Positions 16,882 to 25,484 of a stretch of 64,000 bases of DNA are shown here, piece by piece. The translations under genes were made by a program, and so were the position numbers. Within the stretch, counting starts at the first letter, position 1. Every line of letters starts with the position of its first letter. The stretch is taken from NCBI RefSeq assembly GCF_007971525.1, contig NZ_CP042437.1, positions 4,836,001 through 4,900,000 on the forward strand, given 5' to 3'. The DNA comes from Mucilaginibacter ginsenosidivorax. Its GTDB lineage: Bacteria > Bacteroidota > Bacteroidia > Sphingobacteriales > Sphingobacteriaceae. The notes beneath the pieces were generated by a model. The model was not told the DNA's origin and searched no databases. It was given only the letters and a program-made list of their open reading frames with translations.

Positions 16882-18777
16882 ATGTTCAAAAAACTATCAA
16901 CTGCTATTTTTTTATTTATAGCCATTGCCGCTAAAGCAGATGAGGGGCAAAAAGTGGCCTCGAAAGTTCAAAAAGTTACCGTGTTTTTAAGCGGGGCACA
17001 GGTAAGCCGCATGGCGCAGGTAAATATAAGGGCAGGTACATCTACCCTGGTATTCAACAACCTATCTGCAGATATGGACGTGCAAAGCTTACAGGTAAGC
17101 GCAGGTGGTAATTTTACCATTCTTTCGGTTAAGCACGAGCTTGATTTTTTTAACGAAGAGTTGAAGCAAAAGCAAATTACCGATTTGCAGGCCCAGCAAA
17201 AACTTATCAGGGACAAAATATCCTTACAAAATGGCCTGTTGCCTATTTACCAGGAAGAGGCCGATATGCTATCAAAAAACCAGGTAGGCAGTGGGGAAAA
17301 AAATGGCCTTGATGTTGTAAAACTGAAGCAGGCACTCGATTTTCAAACAGCCCGCCTAACCGAGATCAAGCAAAAACAGCAAGCCGTGGCCGACCAGGTT
17401 GCGCTGTTAAACCTCGAACTTCAAAAATATGATAAGCAAATAGCCGAAATTGTTAAAGGCCGCCGCAGTACCACCAGTAATGTGCTGGTTACGGTATCGT
17501 CTAAAACCGATCTGCAGTCCACATTTACCATAAACTATGTGGTGCGTACCGCCGGCTGGTACCCGGTTTATGATATCAGGGCTAAAAATGTAAACAGCCC
17601 CATCAGTATCACCTATAAAGCCAATGTATCCCAGCAAAGCGGCGAGGAATGGAAAAATATTAAAATCACCCTGTCAACAGGCAACCCAACCGTAAGCGGC
17701 AGTAAACCCGAGCTTACCCCGGACTATTTAAATTTCGGAATGTATTATTCAGGAGCTGCCGGCAGCATCACCAAAGTTACGGGCAAAGTTGTTGCACAGG
17801 ATGATGGGCAGCCCCTGCCCGGCGTATCCATCAGGATAAAAGGTACATCGATAGGTACGGTAAGCGATAAAGATGGCAATTACGATATCCAGGTACCTGG
17901 AGGTAACCCAACGATAACTTATAGCTACATTGGTTATGAAACGATGGAGCGGCAGGCTAACGCGGCGGTAATAAGTGTAGCGTTAAAACCGTCAAGTAAT
18001 GCCTTAAACGAAGTTGTTGTTGTGGGATATGGAAGCACTTCCGACTCCCTTGAAGGTCGTGTTTCGGGAATAAGTGTTACACCCGGATCAAGTGATAAAA
18101 TAAAGATCAGGGGAATCTCAAGTTTAGGCTACTCCACCACACCGATAGAAGTTAAAAAAATCGAAAACCAAACCAACGTGGAGTTTGCCATTGCCAACCC
18201 CTACACCGTGCCAACTGACGGCAAGCAATATATGGTAGAAATTGGCCAGTTTGATTTGGAAGCCAGCTACCAGTACTATGTAGCGCCTAAAATAAGCACC
18301 GATGTGTTTTTAACCGCCCAGCTTACCAACTGGAACAAATATAATTTCCTATCCGGTGAAGCTAGTTTATTTTTTGAGGGGACTTTCATCGGTAAATCAC
18401 TAATCAATACCCAGGCCACAACAGATACATTGAATCTTTCCTTAGGGAACGATAAAAATATTGTAGTTACCCGCACCCTGCAAAAGGAACTGGCGGAGCG
18501 CCAGATTTTCGGCTCCAATAAAAAAGAAACCCGCAACTGGCTTATTGAAGCCAAAAACCGGAAAAGTCAGCCGGTTAATTTATTGGTAGAAGACCAGGTT
18601 CCCGTTTCGCAAAATTCCGACATACAGGTGAATGTGCAGGAAACATCGGGTGCAAAATTGGATGCGCACACCGGCAAACTTTCATGGAATTTCGTGTTAA
18701 ATTCGCAGGATGATAAAAAGGTGCAGTTAAAGTACCAGGTTAAATACCCCAAAAATCAATCAGTAATAGTTCAATAA
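16882..18777 (+). CDS. DUF4139 protein with inserted carboxypeptidase-regulatory domain
   Basis: A 631-residue secreted protein. The signal peptide is MFKKLSTAIFLFIAIAAKAD. A DUF4140 N-terminal domain and coiled coil (about 25-200) lead into DUF4139 (MuiA-type) beta-rich sequence with TAGWYPVYDIRA. Residues about 294-420 are an insertion: a CarboxypepD_reg-like beta-sandwich (VTGKVVAQDDGQPLPGVSI) and then LNEVVVVGYGS, the linker typical of SusC/TonB receptors. ATG 16882 gives the signal peptide, although the frame is open back to 16756. It lies between nuoM and nuoN, with its stop 5 bp before nuoN. The function of the family is unknown. Confidence 0.88.
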   Translation: MFKKLSTAIFLFIAIAAKADEGQKVASKVQKVTVFLSGAQVSRMAQVNIRAGTSTLVFNNLSADMDVQSLQVSAGGNFTILSVKHELDFFNEELKQKQITDLQAQQKLIRDKISLQNGLLPIYQEEADMLSKNQVGSGEKNGLDVVKLKQALDFQTARLTEIKQKQQAVADQVALLNLELQKYDKQIAEIVKGRRSTTSNVLVTVSSKTDLQSTFTINYVVRTAGWYPVYDIRAKNVNSPISITYKANVSQQSGEEWKNIKITLSTGNPTVSGSKPELTPDYLNFGMYYSGAAGSITKVTGKVVAQDDGQPLPGVSIRIKGTSIGTVSDKDGNYDIQVPGGNPTITYSYIGYETMERQANAAVISVALKPSSNALNEVVVVGYGSTSDSLEGRVSGISVTPGSSDKIKIRGISSLGYSTTPIEVKKIENQTNVEFAIANPYTVPTDGKQYMVEIGQFDLEASYQYYVAPKISTDVFLTAQLTNWNKYNFLSGEASLFFEGTFIGKSLINTQATTDTLNLSLGNDKNIVVTRTLQKELAERQIFGSNKKETRNWLIEAKNRKSQPVNLLVEDQVPVSQNSDIQVNVQETSGAKLDAHTGKLSWNFVLNSQDDKKVQLKYQVKYPKNQSVIVQ

Positions 18778-18782
18778 TATAA

Positions 18783-20282
18783 ATGCACCAACTGCTCACC
18801 AACATATCCGAACAGCTAACCCAGGTAATTGCCAGCCTGCACTATTTTTTGCCCGAAGCATACCTGGGTTTGCTGTTTGTGTTTGTGATGATAACCGACC
18901 TGCTGTTTGGTAAAACATCTGCCGGTTACTGCCGCATGGTAGCCGTTACAGGCATGTTATTGGTAGCATTTACCGATTTAAATCAATTCGGGCTGATATT
19001 GGATGGCCCGCACCTGCTATTCAGCCAAATGCTGCTGCTAAGTCGCAGCGGCCTGTGGTTTAAACTAACCATTGATGTGCTGGCTTTTATCCTGCTGTTG
19101 TATTTTACGTGGGACGAGAAGCTGAAAAGCCACCAAAAAGGCTTATCAGATTTATATACCATTACGATAGCCTCCATATTCGGCTTGCATTTAATGGTGA
19201 TGGCTGTAAACCTGCTGTCTATTTACCTGGCTATCGAGATGGTTTCCATCGCATCGTACTTAATGGTAGCTTACCGGAGCGAGAATGCTTTCAGTACCGA
19301 GGCGGGCTTAAAATATGTATTGTTTGGGGCAGCATCGTCGGCCATTATGTTGTATGGTATTTCGTTGCTATATGCTTTTAGCGGTTCGCTGGATATTTTG
19401 CAGCACAATACCGTTATGGAACTTTTAAAGGTTAACCACCTTAGCTCTGCCTTTGCTATAGTGCTGGTGTTGGTAGGCATAGGTTTTAAATTATCATTTG
19501 TTCCCGTTCATTTCTGGGTGCCCGATGTGTACCAGGGAGCGCCAACGCCGGTTACTGCCTACTTGTCCACCTTACCTAAAATCGCTGCCTTTGCTTTATT
19601 GGTTAACTTTTTACCACCTTTTATACTGCTGGGGGCCAATACCGGGTTCAATTTGGTTATTGTGCTATCAGCAGCAGGTATTATCAGCATGATAGCAGGC
19701 AACTTTGCCGCGGTATTACAAGGCAATATTAAACGGATGCTGGCTTACTCCAGCATTGGCCATACCGGTTTCGCGCTGATGGCCGTGGTAGTGCTTAACC
19801 AGCAAGGGATCTCGGCTTTAACCTATTATCTGCTGGTTTACGCATTGGCCAATATTGGTGCATTGGTGCTGGCAACCTATTTTACCAATGTAATGGGTGC
19901 CGAGAACCTCGACGACTATAAAGGCCTTGGTTTGAAGTACCCTGTTGCCGGGGTTTGTTTTACCATAATACTGATATCGCTTACAGGCTTGCCGGTGAGT
20001 GCAGGCTTTACGGGTAAGGTGTTTGTGTTTTCGGCAGTGTATGGGCTTTACCAGCAAAGTCATAGTATTTGGCTATTGCTGATGATGGCTGCCGGGGCTT
20101 TGACAACCGTGGTAAGCTTGTTTTACTATATTAAAATTCCGCTTAATTTATTCCTTAAACGGTCAGAAAATCAGGATATTGAATATAAAAAATCTTACAA
20201 TTCGCTCATTTTAGTTGTAATTATAAGTTTTCTGCTGATTTTGCTTGGGCTTTTTCCAGATTTTGTTTTAAAATATCTGTAA
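18783..20282 (+). CDS. nuoN: NADH-quinone oxidoreductase subunit N
   Basis: A 499-residue third antiporter-like pump of complex I with about 14 helices. Motifs include AIEMVSIASYLMVAY (catalytic Glu), FKLSFVPVHFWVPDVYQGAPTPVTAYLS split across the discontinuous helix, and RMLAYSSIGHTGF. It is the last gene of the cluster and starts 5 bp after the DUF4139 gene, so its translation probably depends on that transcript. Confidence 0.96.
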   Translation: MHQLLTNISEQLTQVIASLHYFLPEAYLGLLFVFVMITDLLFGKTSAGYCRMVAVTGMLLVAFTDLNQFGLILDGPHLLFSQMLLLSRSGLWFKLTIDVLAFILLLYFTWDEKLKSHQKGLSDLYTITIASIFGLHLMVMAVNLLSIYLAIEMVSIASYLMVAYRSENAFSTEAGLKYVLFGAASSAIMLYGISLLYAFSGSLDILQHNTVMELLKVNHLSSAFAIVLVLVGIGFKLSFVPVHFWVPDVYQGAPTPVTAYLSTLPKIAAFALLVNFLPPFILLGANTGFNLVIVLSAAGIISMIAGNFAAVLQGNIKRMLAYSSIGHTGFALMAVVVLNQQGISALTYYLLVYALANIGALVLATYFTNVMGAENLDDYKGLGLKYPVAGVCFTIILISLTGLPVSAGFTGKVFVFSAVYGLYQQSHSIWLLLMMAAGALTTVVSLFYYIKIPLNLFLKRSENQDIEYKKSYNSLILVVIISFLLILLGLFPDFVLKYL

Positions 20283-20388
20283 AACCATTTTTTTATTACC
20301 TATTTAATAAAAAATTAACATTATCTTCTTTTTATCGATAAAAAAGTATTAATTTCAGGCCGTTTTAACAATAAGCCTCCATATATTA

Positions 20389-21696
20389 ATGAAGCGGTAT
20401 ATTCCTTTCTTAATTATACTTATAATACTCACACTTACTTTTTTATTTCCATCTGTCGAGTTTAAAAATTCCGGGAATCCTAATTTTAATACCGGGGATA
20501 TTGCCTGGATGCTGATGTCAACCGCCCTTGTTTTAATCATGACGCCGGGCCTCGCCTTTTTTTACGGCGGTATGGTGAACAAAAAAAACGTGATATCTAC
20601 CATGCTGCAAAGCATTGTGTGTATGGTTATTATCACGGTACTTTGGGGCATTTTTGGTTTTAGCCTTGCCTTTGGCGAAAGTTTTCATGGCTTTATAGGC
20701 AACCCAGCCACCTTTTTTATGATGAAAGGAATGCTGGGCAACGCCACCTGGAAAGCTGCACCAACCATCCCGTTGTTGTTGTTTGCCATGTACCAGTTAA
20801 AATTCGCCATAATTACCCCGGCGCTGATTACCGGTGCTTTTGCCGAGCGGATCCGCTTTAACTCCTACATTATTTTTTTGGTGCTGTTCTCCATATTCAT
20901 ATTCTCGCCACTGGCGCATTGTACCTGGCACCCCGATGGCATACTGGCCAAGCTGGGTGTGCTTGACTTTGCCGGTGGTACAGTAGTCCATATGTCGGCC
21001 GGATGGGCTGCACTGGCGTCTGCCCTGTATTTAAAACGCCGCAACGAGGCTAATCATTCGCCTGCCCGTATTACTTATGTAATGATAGGCACTGGGCTTT
21101 TATGGTTTGGCTGGTTTGGTTTTAATGCAGGTTCGGCCTTTGGCGCCAATGCTTTGGCAGTAACGGCTTTGGCCACCAGTACAACAGCATCGGCTGCGGG
21201 TGGTATTACCTGGATATTTTTTGATATGCTGCGTGGCCGCAAGCCATCGGCTATGGGTACCTGTATAGGCGCGGTAGTAGGCCTTGTGGCTATTACGCCG
21301 GCTGCGGGCTATGTAACTGTTCCGCATTCGCTGGCTATCGGCATTATATCGGCCGTGATCAGTAACCTGGTTGTGGAGTGGCGTACACGCACTACTATTG
21401 ATGATACACTTGATGTATTCCCTTGCCATGGGGTAGGTGGTATGGTGGGTATGCTGCTAACCGGTGTTTTTGCCAACCAGCATGTAAACGCTGCAAACAC
21501 TACCGGTAACGGCCTTTTCTTTGGTGAAACGCACCTCTTTTTGGTGCAACTTTTGGCACTGGTAGGTGTATCGGTGTTCGCGTTTTTCGGATCGTTGTTA
21601 TTGCTTAAAATAACAGACATGATCTCTCCCCTCCGGGTATCGGCCGAGGATGAAGTAGTGGGACTGGATATCAGCCAGCACGGCGAAAAACTTTAA
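20389..21696 (+). CDS. amt: Ammonium transporter, Amt/MEP/Rh family
   Basis: A 435-residue trimeric ammonium channel with 11 predicted helices plus an extra N-terminal hydrophobic segment. Signatures are TPGLAFFYGGMVNKKN, FDFAGGTVVHMSAGWAAL-type sequence (read here as LDFAGGTVVHMSAGWAALAS), and the twin-His pore residues in the VVHMSAG and CHGVGGMVGMLLTG segments. No glnK/P-II gene is adjacent, which is unusual compared with many bacteria. It ends in a clear terminator. Confidence 0.95.
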   Translation: MKRYIPFLIILIILTLTFLFPSVEFKNSGNPNFNTGDIAWMLMSTALVLIMTPGLAFFYGGMVNKKNVISTMLQSIVCMVIITVLWGIFGFSLAFGESFHGFIGNPATFFMMKGMLGNATWKAAPTIPLLLFAMYQLKFAIITPALITGAFAERIRFNSYIIFLVLFSIFIFSPLAHCTWHPDGILAKLGVLDFAGGTVVHMSAGWAALASALYLKRRNEANHSPARITYVMIGTGLLWFGWFGFNAGSAFGANALAVTALATSTTASAAGGITWIFFDMLRGRKPSAMGTCIGAVVGLVAITPAAGYVTVPHSLAIGIISAVISNLVVEWRTRTTIDDTLDVFPCHGVGGMVGMLLTGVFANQHVNAANTTGNGLFFGETHLFLVQLLALVGVSVFAFFGSLLLLKITDMISPLRVSAEDEVVGLDISQHGEKL

Positions 21697-21731
21697 TCTT
21701 GAATTTCAAACCAAATCAATAAACCTGAAAG

Positions 21732-21755
21732 TCCGGCTGAGAAGCCGGATTTTTT
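21732..21755 (+). terminator. Rho-independent terminator after amt
   Basis: The stem TCCGGCT / AGCCGGA with GAGA loop is followed by six T residues. Confidence 0.9.
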
Positions 21756-21850
21756 ATTTAGAGGCGGCAAGGAGTCAGGAGTCAAGAATCAGGAGTGAAG
21801 ACGCAGAGGCGATGATTGCCTCATAGTCATAAAAATATTATGTTATTAAA

Positions 21851-21900
21851 CGTATTGACAATACACTTGTCTATAGGGTGTTGTCAATACGTGTTTTTGT
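21851..21900. promoter_or_regulatory. Hairpin upstream of the AlkB-like gene
   Basis: CGTATTGACAATACAC (21851-21866) pairs with GTGTTGTCAATACG (21878-21891) with two extra bases in the left arm, followed by GTTTTT-like sequence. It may be a second terminator for amt or an operator/leader for the gene starting at 21942. Confidence 0.5.
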
Positions 21901-21941
21901 CTTAACTCGTGATTCTTAGCTCTTGACCCTATTTTAAAAAT

Positions 21942-22562
21942 ATGTTTTCAGATAATCAATTAGGAATGTTTGCCCCAGCTCATCAAAATGTATTACCATT
22001 TGATGGCGAGGTTCACCTATACCCTAATTTTTATGAGGAGGAGGGTAGCCTTGATATTTTTGAACAGCTAAAACATTCCATCCTCTGGAAACAGGACAAA
22101 ATGAAGATCTATGGTAAAATGGTCAACTTTGCGCGGCTTACATCCTGGTATGCCGATGGCGACCAGGAATACACTTACTCGGGCGTAGTGAATACACCTA
22201 TTCCCTTTACGCCATTGTTAAGACAGATCAAGGAGGCAGCCGAGCAGCAATGCGGTAAGCAATTTAACTCGGCCCTGCTTAATTACTACCGCCATGGCGG
22301 CGACAGCATGGGCTGGCACAGCGATGATGAAAAGGAATTGGCCGACAATCCTGTTATAGCCTCGGCATCGTTTGGTGCAACCCGGACTTTTCAGTTTAAA
22401 CACAAGCAACAAAAGAACGCCAAAGTTTCTATCGCCCTTAATAATGGCAGCCTGCTTATCATGCAGGGCGCTACACAGCATAACTGGCTGCACCAGGTAC
22501 CCAAAACTACTAAGCAACCTGGGCCAAGGATCAATATAACCTTCCGGGATATTAAGTATTAG
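21942..22562 (+). CDS. AlkB-like 2-oxoglutarate/Fe(II) dioxygenase
   Basis: A 206-residue protein of the AlkB/ALKBH2-3 type that repairs alkylated nucleic-acid bases by oxidative demethylation. Key residues: HSD in MGWHSDDEKEL (Fe ligands His and Asp), a distal His in QHNWLHQVPK, and Arg in GPRINITFR that binds 2-oxoglutarate. NYYRHGGDSMGWHSDDE is the classical family signature. The stop codon TAG at 22560 merges directly into a family A repeat. Confidence 0.92.
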   Translation: MFSDNQLGMFAPAHQNVLPFDGEVHLYPNFYEEEGSLDIFEQLKHSILWKQDKMKIYGKMVNFARLTSWYADGDQEYTYSGVVNTPIPFTPLLRQIKEAAEQQCGKQFNSALLNYYRHGGDSMGWHSDDEKELADNPVIASASFGATRTFQFKHKQQKNAKVSIALNNGSLLIMQGATQHNWLHQVPKTTKQPGPRINITFRDIKY

Positions 22563-22588
22563 ATGTGCAGATTTCAGATGTGCAGATG
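22561..22588. repeat. Family A repeat abutting a stop codon
   Basis: AGATGTGCAGATTTCAGATG followed by TGCAGATG. The first two bases are the end of the AlkB-like gene stop codon. Confidence 0.75.
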
Positions 22589-22607
22589 CTTGTCTGTCGT
22601 TTATTTT

Positions 22608-22700
22608 TCTGAACCGGAATTCATCGAATTAAGGAATTAACAGTATTCTAAAGGCAAATTCCAGAAATTCTAAAAATTCGTTTAATTCGAGTTCAGACAA
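22608..22700. repeat. Family B AT-rich element with terminal inverted repeats
   Basis: Begins TCTGAACCGGAATT and ends AATTCGAGTTCAGACAA, imperfect inverted repeats. The interior has GAATTAACAG and AAATTCTAAAAATTCG words shared with 36972-37112. Confidence 0.7.
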
Positions 22701-22781
22701 CATCTGAAATCTACATTGCTTTTCAATCATTGCAACACCGGGTATAAAATGATAACTTAGTTTATCTGAATCTACCTACAT

Positions 22782-24764
22782 ATGAAAAAAAATATCCTGT
22801 TAGCCCCGCTTTTGGCGCTGGCTTTCAATGTAAAGGCTCAAACTACTTTACCAACTGACAGCGGGACTTTCTTCCTGCATAAATTTGCGCAGCATATTGG
22901 TAAAGAAACTTATTGGGTAACTAAATACAAGGACGCCATTAAATATACCGTCGATTTTAAATTTGTCGACCGGGGTTCGCCGGTGCCGTTAAAGGCCAGT
23001 TTAAAAGTTGACCGGGACGGCTACCCGATCGAACTGGTTATAAAAGGGAAAACATCCAGGTTTTCTACAATTGATGATTCCGTAAGGGTGGTAGATCGCA
23101 ATGGGGTGGTATTTCGGGTAGATGATAAAGTTACTGCTTATAAAATGCATAGCCTTATCAATTTCCCCGTGGCCGGTTACTCGCCAACATTGGTACAGCA
23201 GGCAATGCTGCAATATTGGAAAAAGAATAAGCAGCCGGCCAGTATAAGAACGCTGCCTTTTGGCTCGGTACAAATAAAAAAAGACGGAACAGATCAATTA
23301 ACTTTTAACGGCAAGCCATTACTGCTTGAAAGGTATACTGTAAACGGCCTGGTTTGGGGCAATGAGTTGATATGGACGGATACCGATGGTAAGCTCATTT
23401 GCCTGATAACCAACGACGCCGAGGGCGACAAGCTGGAATCGATGCGTAGCGAATACGAAAGCCTGCTGCCCGAATTGATAAGCAAGGCAGCAGTTTATGG
23501 CATGCAGATCTTTGCCAAAGCGGCATCGCCTGCCGGGGCTGTTAATAAAGTGATAGCCATTACCGGTGGTAATTTGGTAGATGTAAATACCGGCACCAGC
23601 ATGCCCGATGCCGTAATATTGATTGAGGATGGGCTGGTTAAAGCTACAGGTAAAGCAGGTGCAGTAAAAATACCTGCGGGCGCAAAAATTATCGACGCGA
23701 AAGGTAAAACCATTTTGCCAGGGCTTTGGGATATGCATTCGCATTTTGAGCAGGCAGAGTGGGGACCGGCCTATTTGGCCGCGGGCGTTACCACGGTTAG
23801 GGATTGCGGTAACGAGTTTGAATATATTAACGCTATAAAAAGTGCTATAGATGGCGGCAGGGGCGTTGGACCGAATATCCTGAAAGCAGGTATTATTGAC
23901 GGCAAAGGGCCAATGTCGCTTGGTGTTATACAGGCAGATACTAAAGACGAAGCCATAAAAGCGGTTGACCGTTATAAAGAAAATGGATTTGCCCAGATAA
24001 AAATTTACAGTTCGGTAAAACCGGCGATAGTAAAAGCTATTTGCGATGAAGCCCATAAATTAGGCTTAACGGTAACCGGCCACATCCCCAACGGGATGAC
24101 CCTGCAGCAAGGGGTAGACTCGGGCATGAACATGGTAAACCACGAGCAATATGTTTATGCCATTTTGAAGAGAAATAAAGACAGGTCAGTCGATTTTGAC
24201 GATTCGGTAAGCGTAGCAGCTATAAAATTCATTAAAGACCATCATGTGGTGATAGACCCCACTTTGGGTGTTTTTGAGCTGGCTTTCAGGAATGTAAAGG
24301 ATAGTATCATCAACCTGGAGCCCGCATTTGGCACACTGCCGCCGCCATTGCAAACCCTGTTTAAAAACATGGGGATGGAACCCGAACAGGCGGCTAAATA
24401 CAAGCCGCTGACGCAAAGCATGGCTGCATCTGTTAAAAAATTGTATGACGCTGGTGTAACCATTGTGGCTGGTACCGATATGGGTTTTCCCGGTTTTAGC
24501 CTTGACAGGGAATTGGAATTATATGTATTGGCTGGACTGACCCCGGCACAGGCCCTAAAAACAGCTACGATTACACCAGCGCAGGCCATGGGTGTCGACA
24601 AACAAACCGGATCGGTAGAAGCAGGCAAACAGGCCGACATCATTATTGTAGATGGCGACCCGTTAACCAACATTAGTGATGTAAGGAAAGTAACCACCGT
24701 TATAAAAGGAGGAAGGGTTTACGACCCGGTGGTTTTACATAGGATGGTGGGGTTTTCAAGGTAG
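22782..24764 (+). CDS. Secreted amidohydrolase-family protein
   Basis: A 660-residue exported metal-dependent hydrolase with a signal peptide ending NVKAQ. An extra N-terminal domain of about 230 residues (beta-rich, unassigned) precedes the amidohydrolase barrel. Metal and active-site motifs are DMHSHFEQ (HxH), VTGHIPNGM, NMVNHEQYVY and AGTDMGFPG (catalytic Asp). It ends with the composite beta-sandwich segment QADIIIVDGDPL. It resembles imidazolonepropionase-like or prolidase-like periplasmic amidohydrolases. The substrate is unknown. Confidence 0.88.
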   Translation: MKKNILLAPLLALAFNVKAQTTLPTDSGTFFLHKFAQHIGKETYWVTKYKDAIKYTVDFKFVDRGSPVPLKASLKVDRDGYPIELVIKGKTSRFSTIDDSVRVVDRNGVVFRVDDKVTAYKMHSLINFPVAGYSPTLVQQAMLQYWKKNKQPASIRTLPFGSVQIKKDGTDQLTFNGKPLLLERYTVNGLVWGNELIWTDTDGKLICLITNDAEGDKLESMRSEYESLLPELISKAAVYGMQIFAKAASPAGAVNKVIAITGGNLVDVNTGTSMPDAVILIEDGLVKATGKAGAVKIPAGAKIIDAKGKTILPGLWDMHSHFEQAEWGPAYLAAGVTTVRDCGNEFEYINAIKSAIDGGRGVGPNILKAGIIDGKGPMSLGVIQADTKDEAIKAVDRYKENGFAQIKIYSSVKPAIVKAICDEAHKLGLTVTGHIPNGMTLQQGVDSGMNMVNHEQYVYAILKRNKDRSVDFDDSVSVAAIKFIKDHHVVIDPTLGVFELAFRNVKDSIINLEPAFGTLPPPLQTLFKNMGMEPEQAAKYKPLTQSMAASVKKLYDAGVTIVAGTDMGFPGFSLDRELELYVLAGLTPAQALKTATITPAQAMGVDKQTGSVEAGKQADIIIVDGDPLTNISDVRKVTTVIKGGRVYDPVVLHRMVGFSR

Positions 24765-24766
24765 GG

Positions 24767-24805
24767 GTGCAGATATGCAGATTTTAGATTTCAGATGTGC
24801 AGATG
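24767..24805. repeat. Family A repeat after amidohydrolase
   Basis: GTGCAGATATGCAGATTTTA then GATTTCAGATGTGCAGATG, starting 2 bp after the amidohydrolase stop codon. Confidence 0.7.
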
Positions 24806-24806
24806 T

Positions 24807-24897
24807 TGTCTGAACCTGGATGTCTGAATCAGAATTGACAGAATTTAGGAATTAGCAGAATGTTGTTTTATTTTGAAAATTCTAAAATTCTGCAAAT
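24807..24897. repeat. Family B AT-rich element, diverged copy
   Basis: TGTCTGAACCTGGATGTCTG, then AATCAGAATTGACAGAATTT, and later AAAATTCTGCAAATTCTG. It is less conserved than the copies at 22608 and 36972. Confidence 0.55.
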
Positions 24898-24972
24898 TCT
24901 GATTGGGAAAAATAATGACAGACAAAGGTATTTTGCACATCAAAAAACAAACATTTTTTCTAAATTCACTTT

Positions 24973-25338
24973 GTGCAAAAAGAAGAACTTACAACATTAT
25001 GGCGGCCGGTTGGGCCGAGGGAATTAAAGCTGATAGAAGAATCGGGATTTAAAAGGTTTCCGAAACGATTGGCCCAGCAGCCTATTTTTTACCCGGTGAT
25101 GAATGAAGCTTACGCTATTCAGATAGCAAGGGATTGGAATGTGCCTGCATCTGGTTCGGGCTTTGTAACTAAGTTTAGTTTACCTGCCGCATTCCTGGCA
25201 AAATATAATGTTGAAAACGTTGGCGGCCCCATCCATAACGAATTATGGGTGCCGGCCGAAGAGCTGGAAGAATTTAACGATCACATTGTAGGGTTGATTG
25301 AGGCCACGCAATCATTTTACCCTGCTGAAAAAGAGTGA
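24973..25338 (+). CDS. Small conserved protein ('ADP-ribosylation/crystallin J1'-like)
   Basis: A 121-residue cytosolic protein. LWRPVGPRELKLIEESG, FPKRLAQQPIFYPVMNEAYA, IARDWN and ELWVPAEELEEFNDHIVG resemble small bacterial proteins annotated as ADP-ribosylation/crystallin J1, but no ADP-ribosylhydrolase active site is visible, so that name should not be read as a function. The start is GTG at 24973. The gene is monocistronic and the function unknown. Confidence 0.75.
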   Translation: MQKEELTTLWRPVGPRELKLIEESGFKRFPKRLAQQPIFYPVMNEAYAIQIARDWNVPASGSGFVTKFSLPAAFLAKYNVENVGGPIHNELWVPAEELEEFNDHIVGLIEATQSFYPAEKE

Positions 25339-25361
25339 TTCTGACGAATAATCAACCAAAA

Positions 25362-25396
25362 ACATCTGCACATCTGTAATCTAAAATCTGCACATC
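25362..25396. repeat. Family A repeat
   Basis: ACATCTGCACATCTGTAATC then TAAAATCTGCACATC, 23 bp after the preceding gene. Its orientation is opposite to the copy at 24767, so the small gene is bracketed by inverted copies. Confidence 0.7.
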
Positions 25397-25459
25397 AAAA
25401 AGGATGTTTAAACTACTATTTAATGACAAATGATTTTATAAAGAGTCCATTATAAATGA

Positions 25460-25467
25460 TACCTTTG
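25460..25467 (+). promoter_or_regulatory. -7 promoter element of the PurF-like gene
   Basis: TACCTTTG followed by CAG, 17 nt upstream of ATG 25485. Confidence 0.55.
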
Positions 25468-25484
25468 CAGCCTCATTCCGAATC

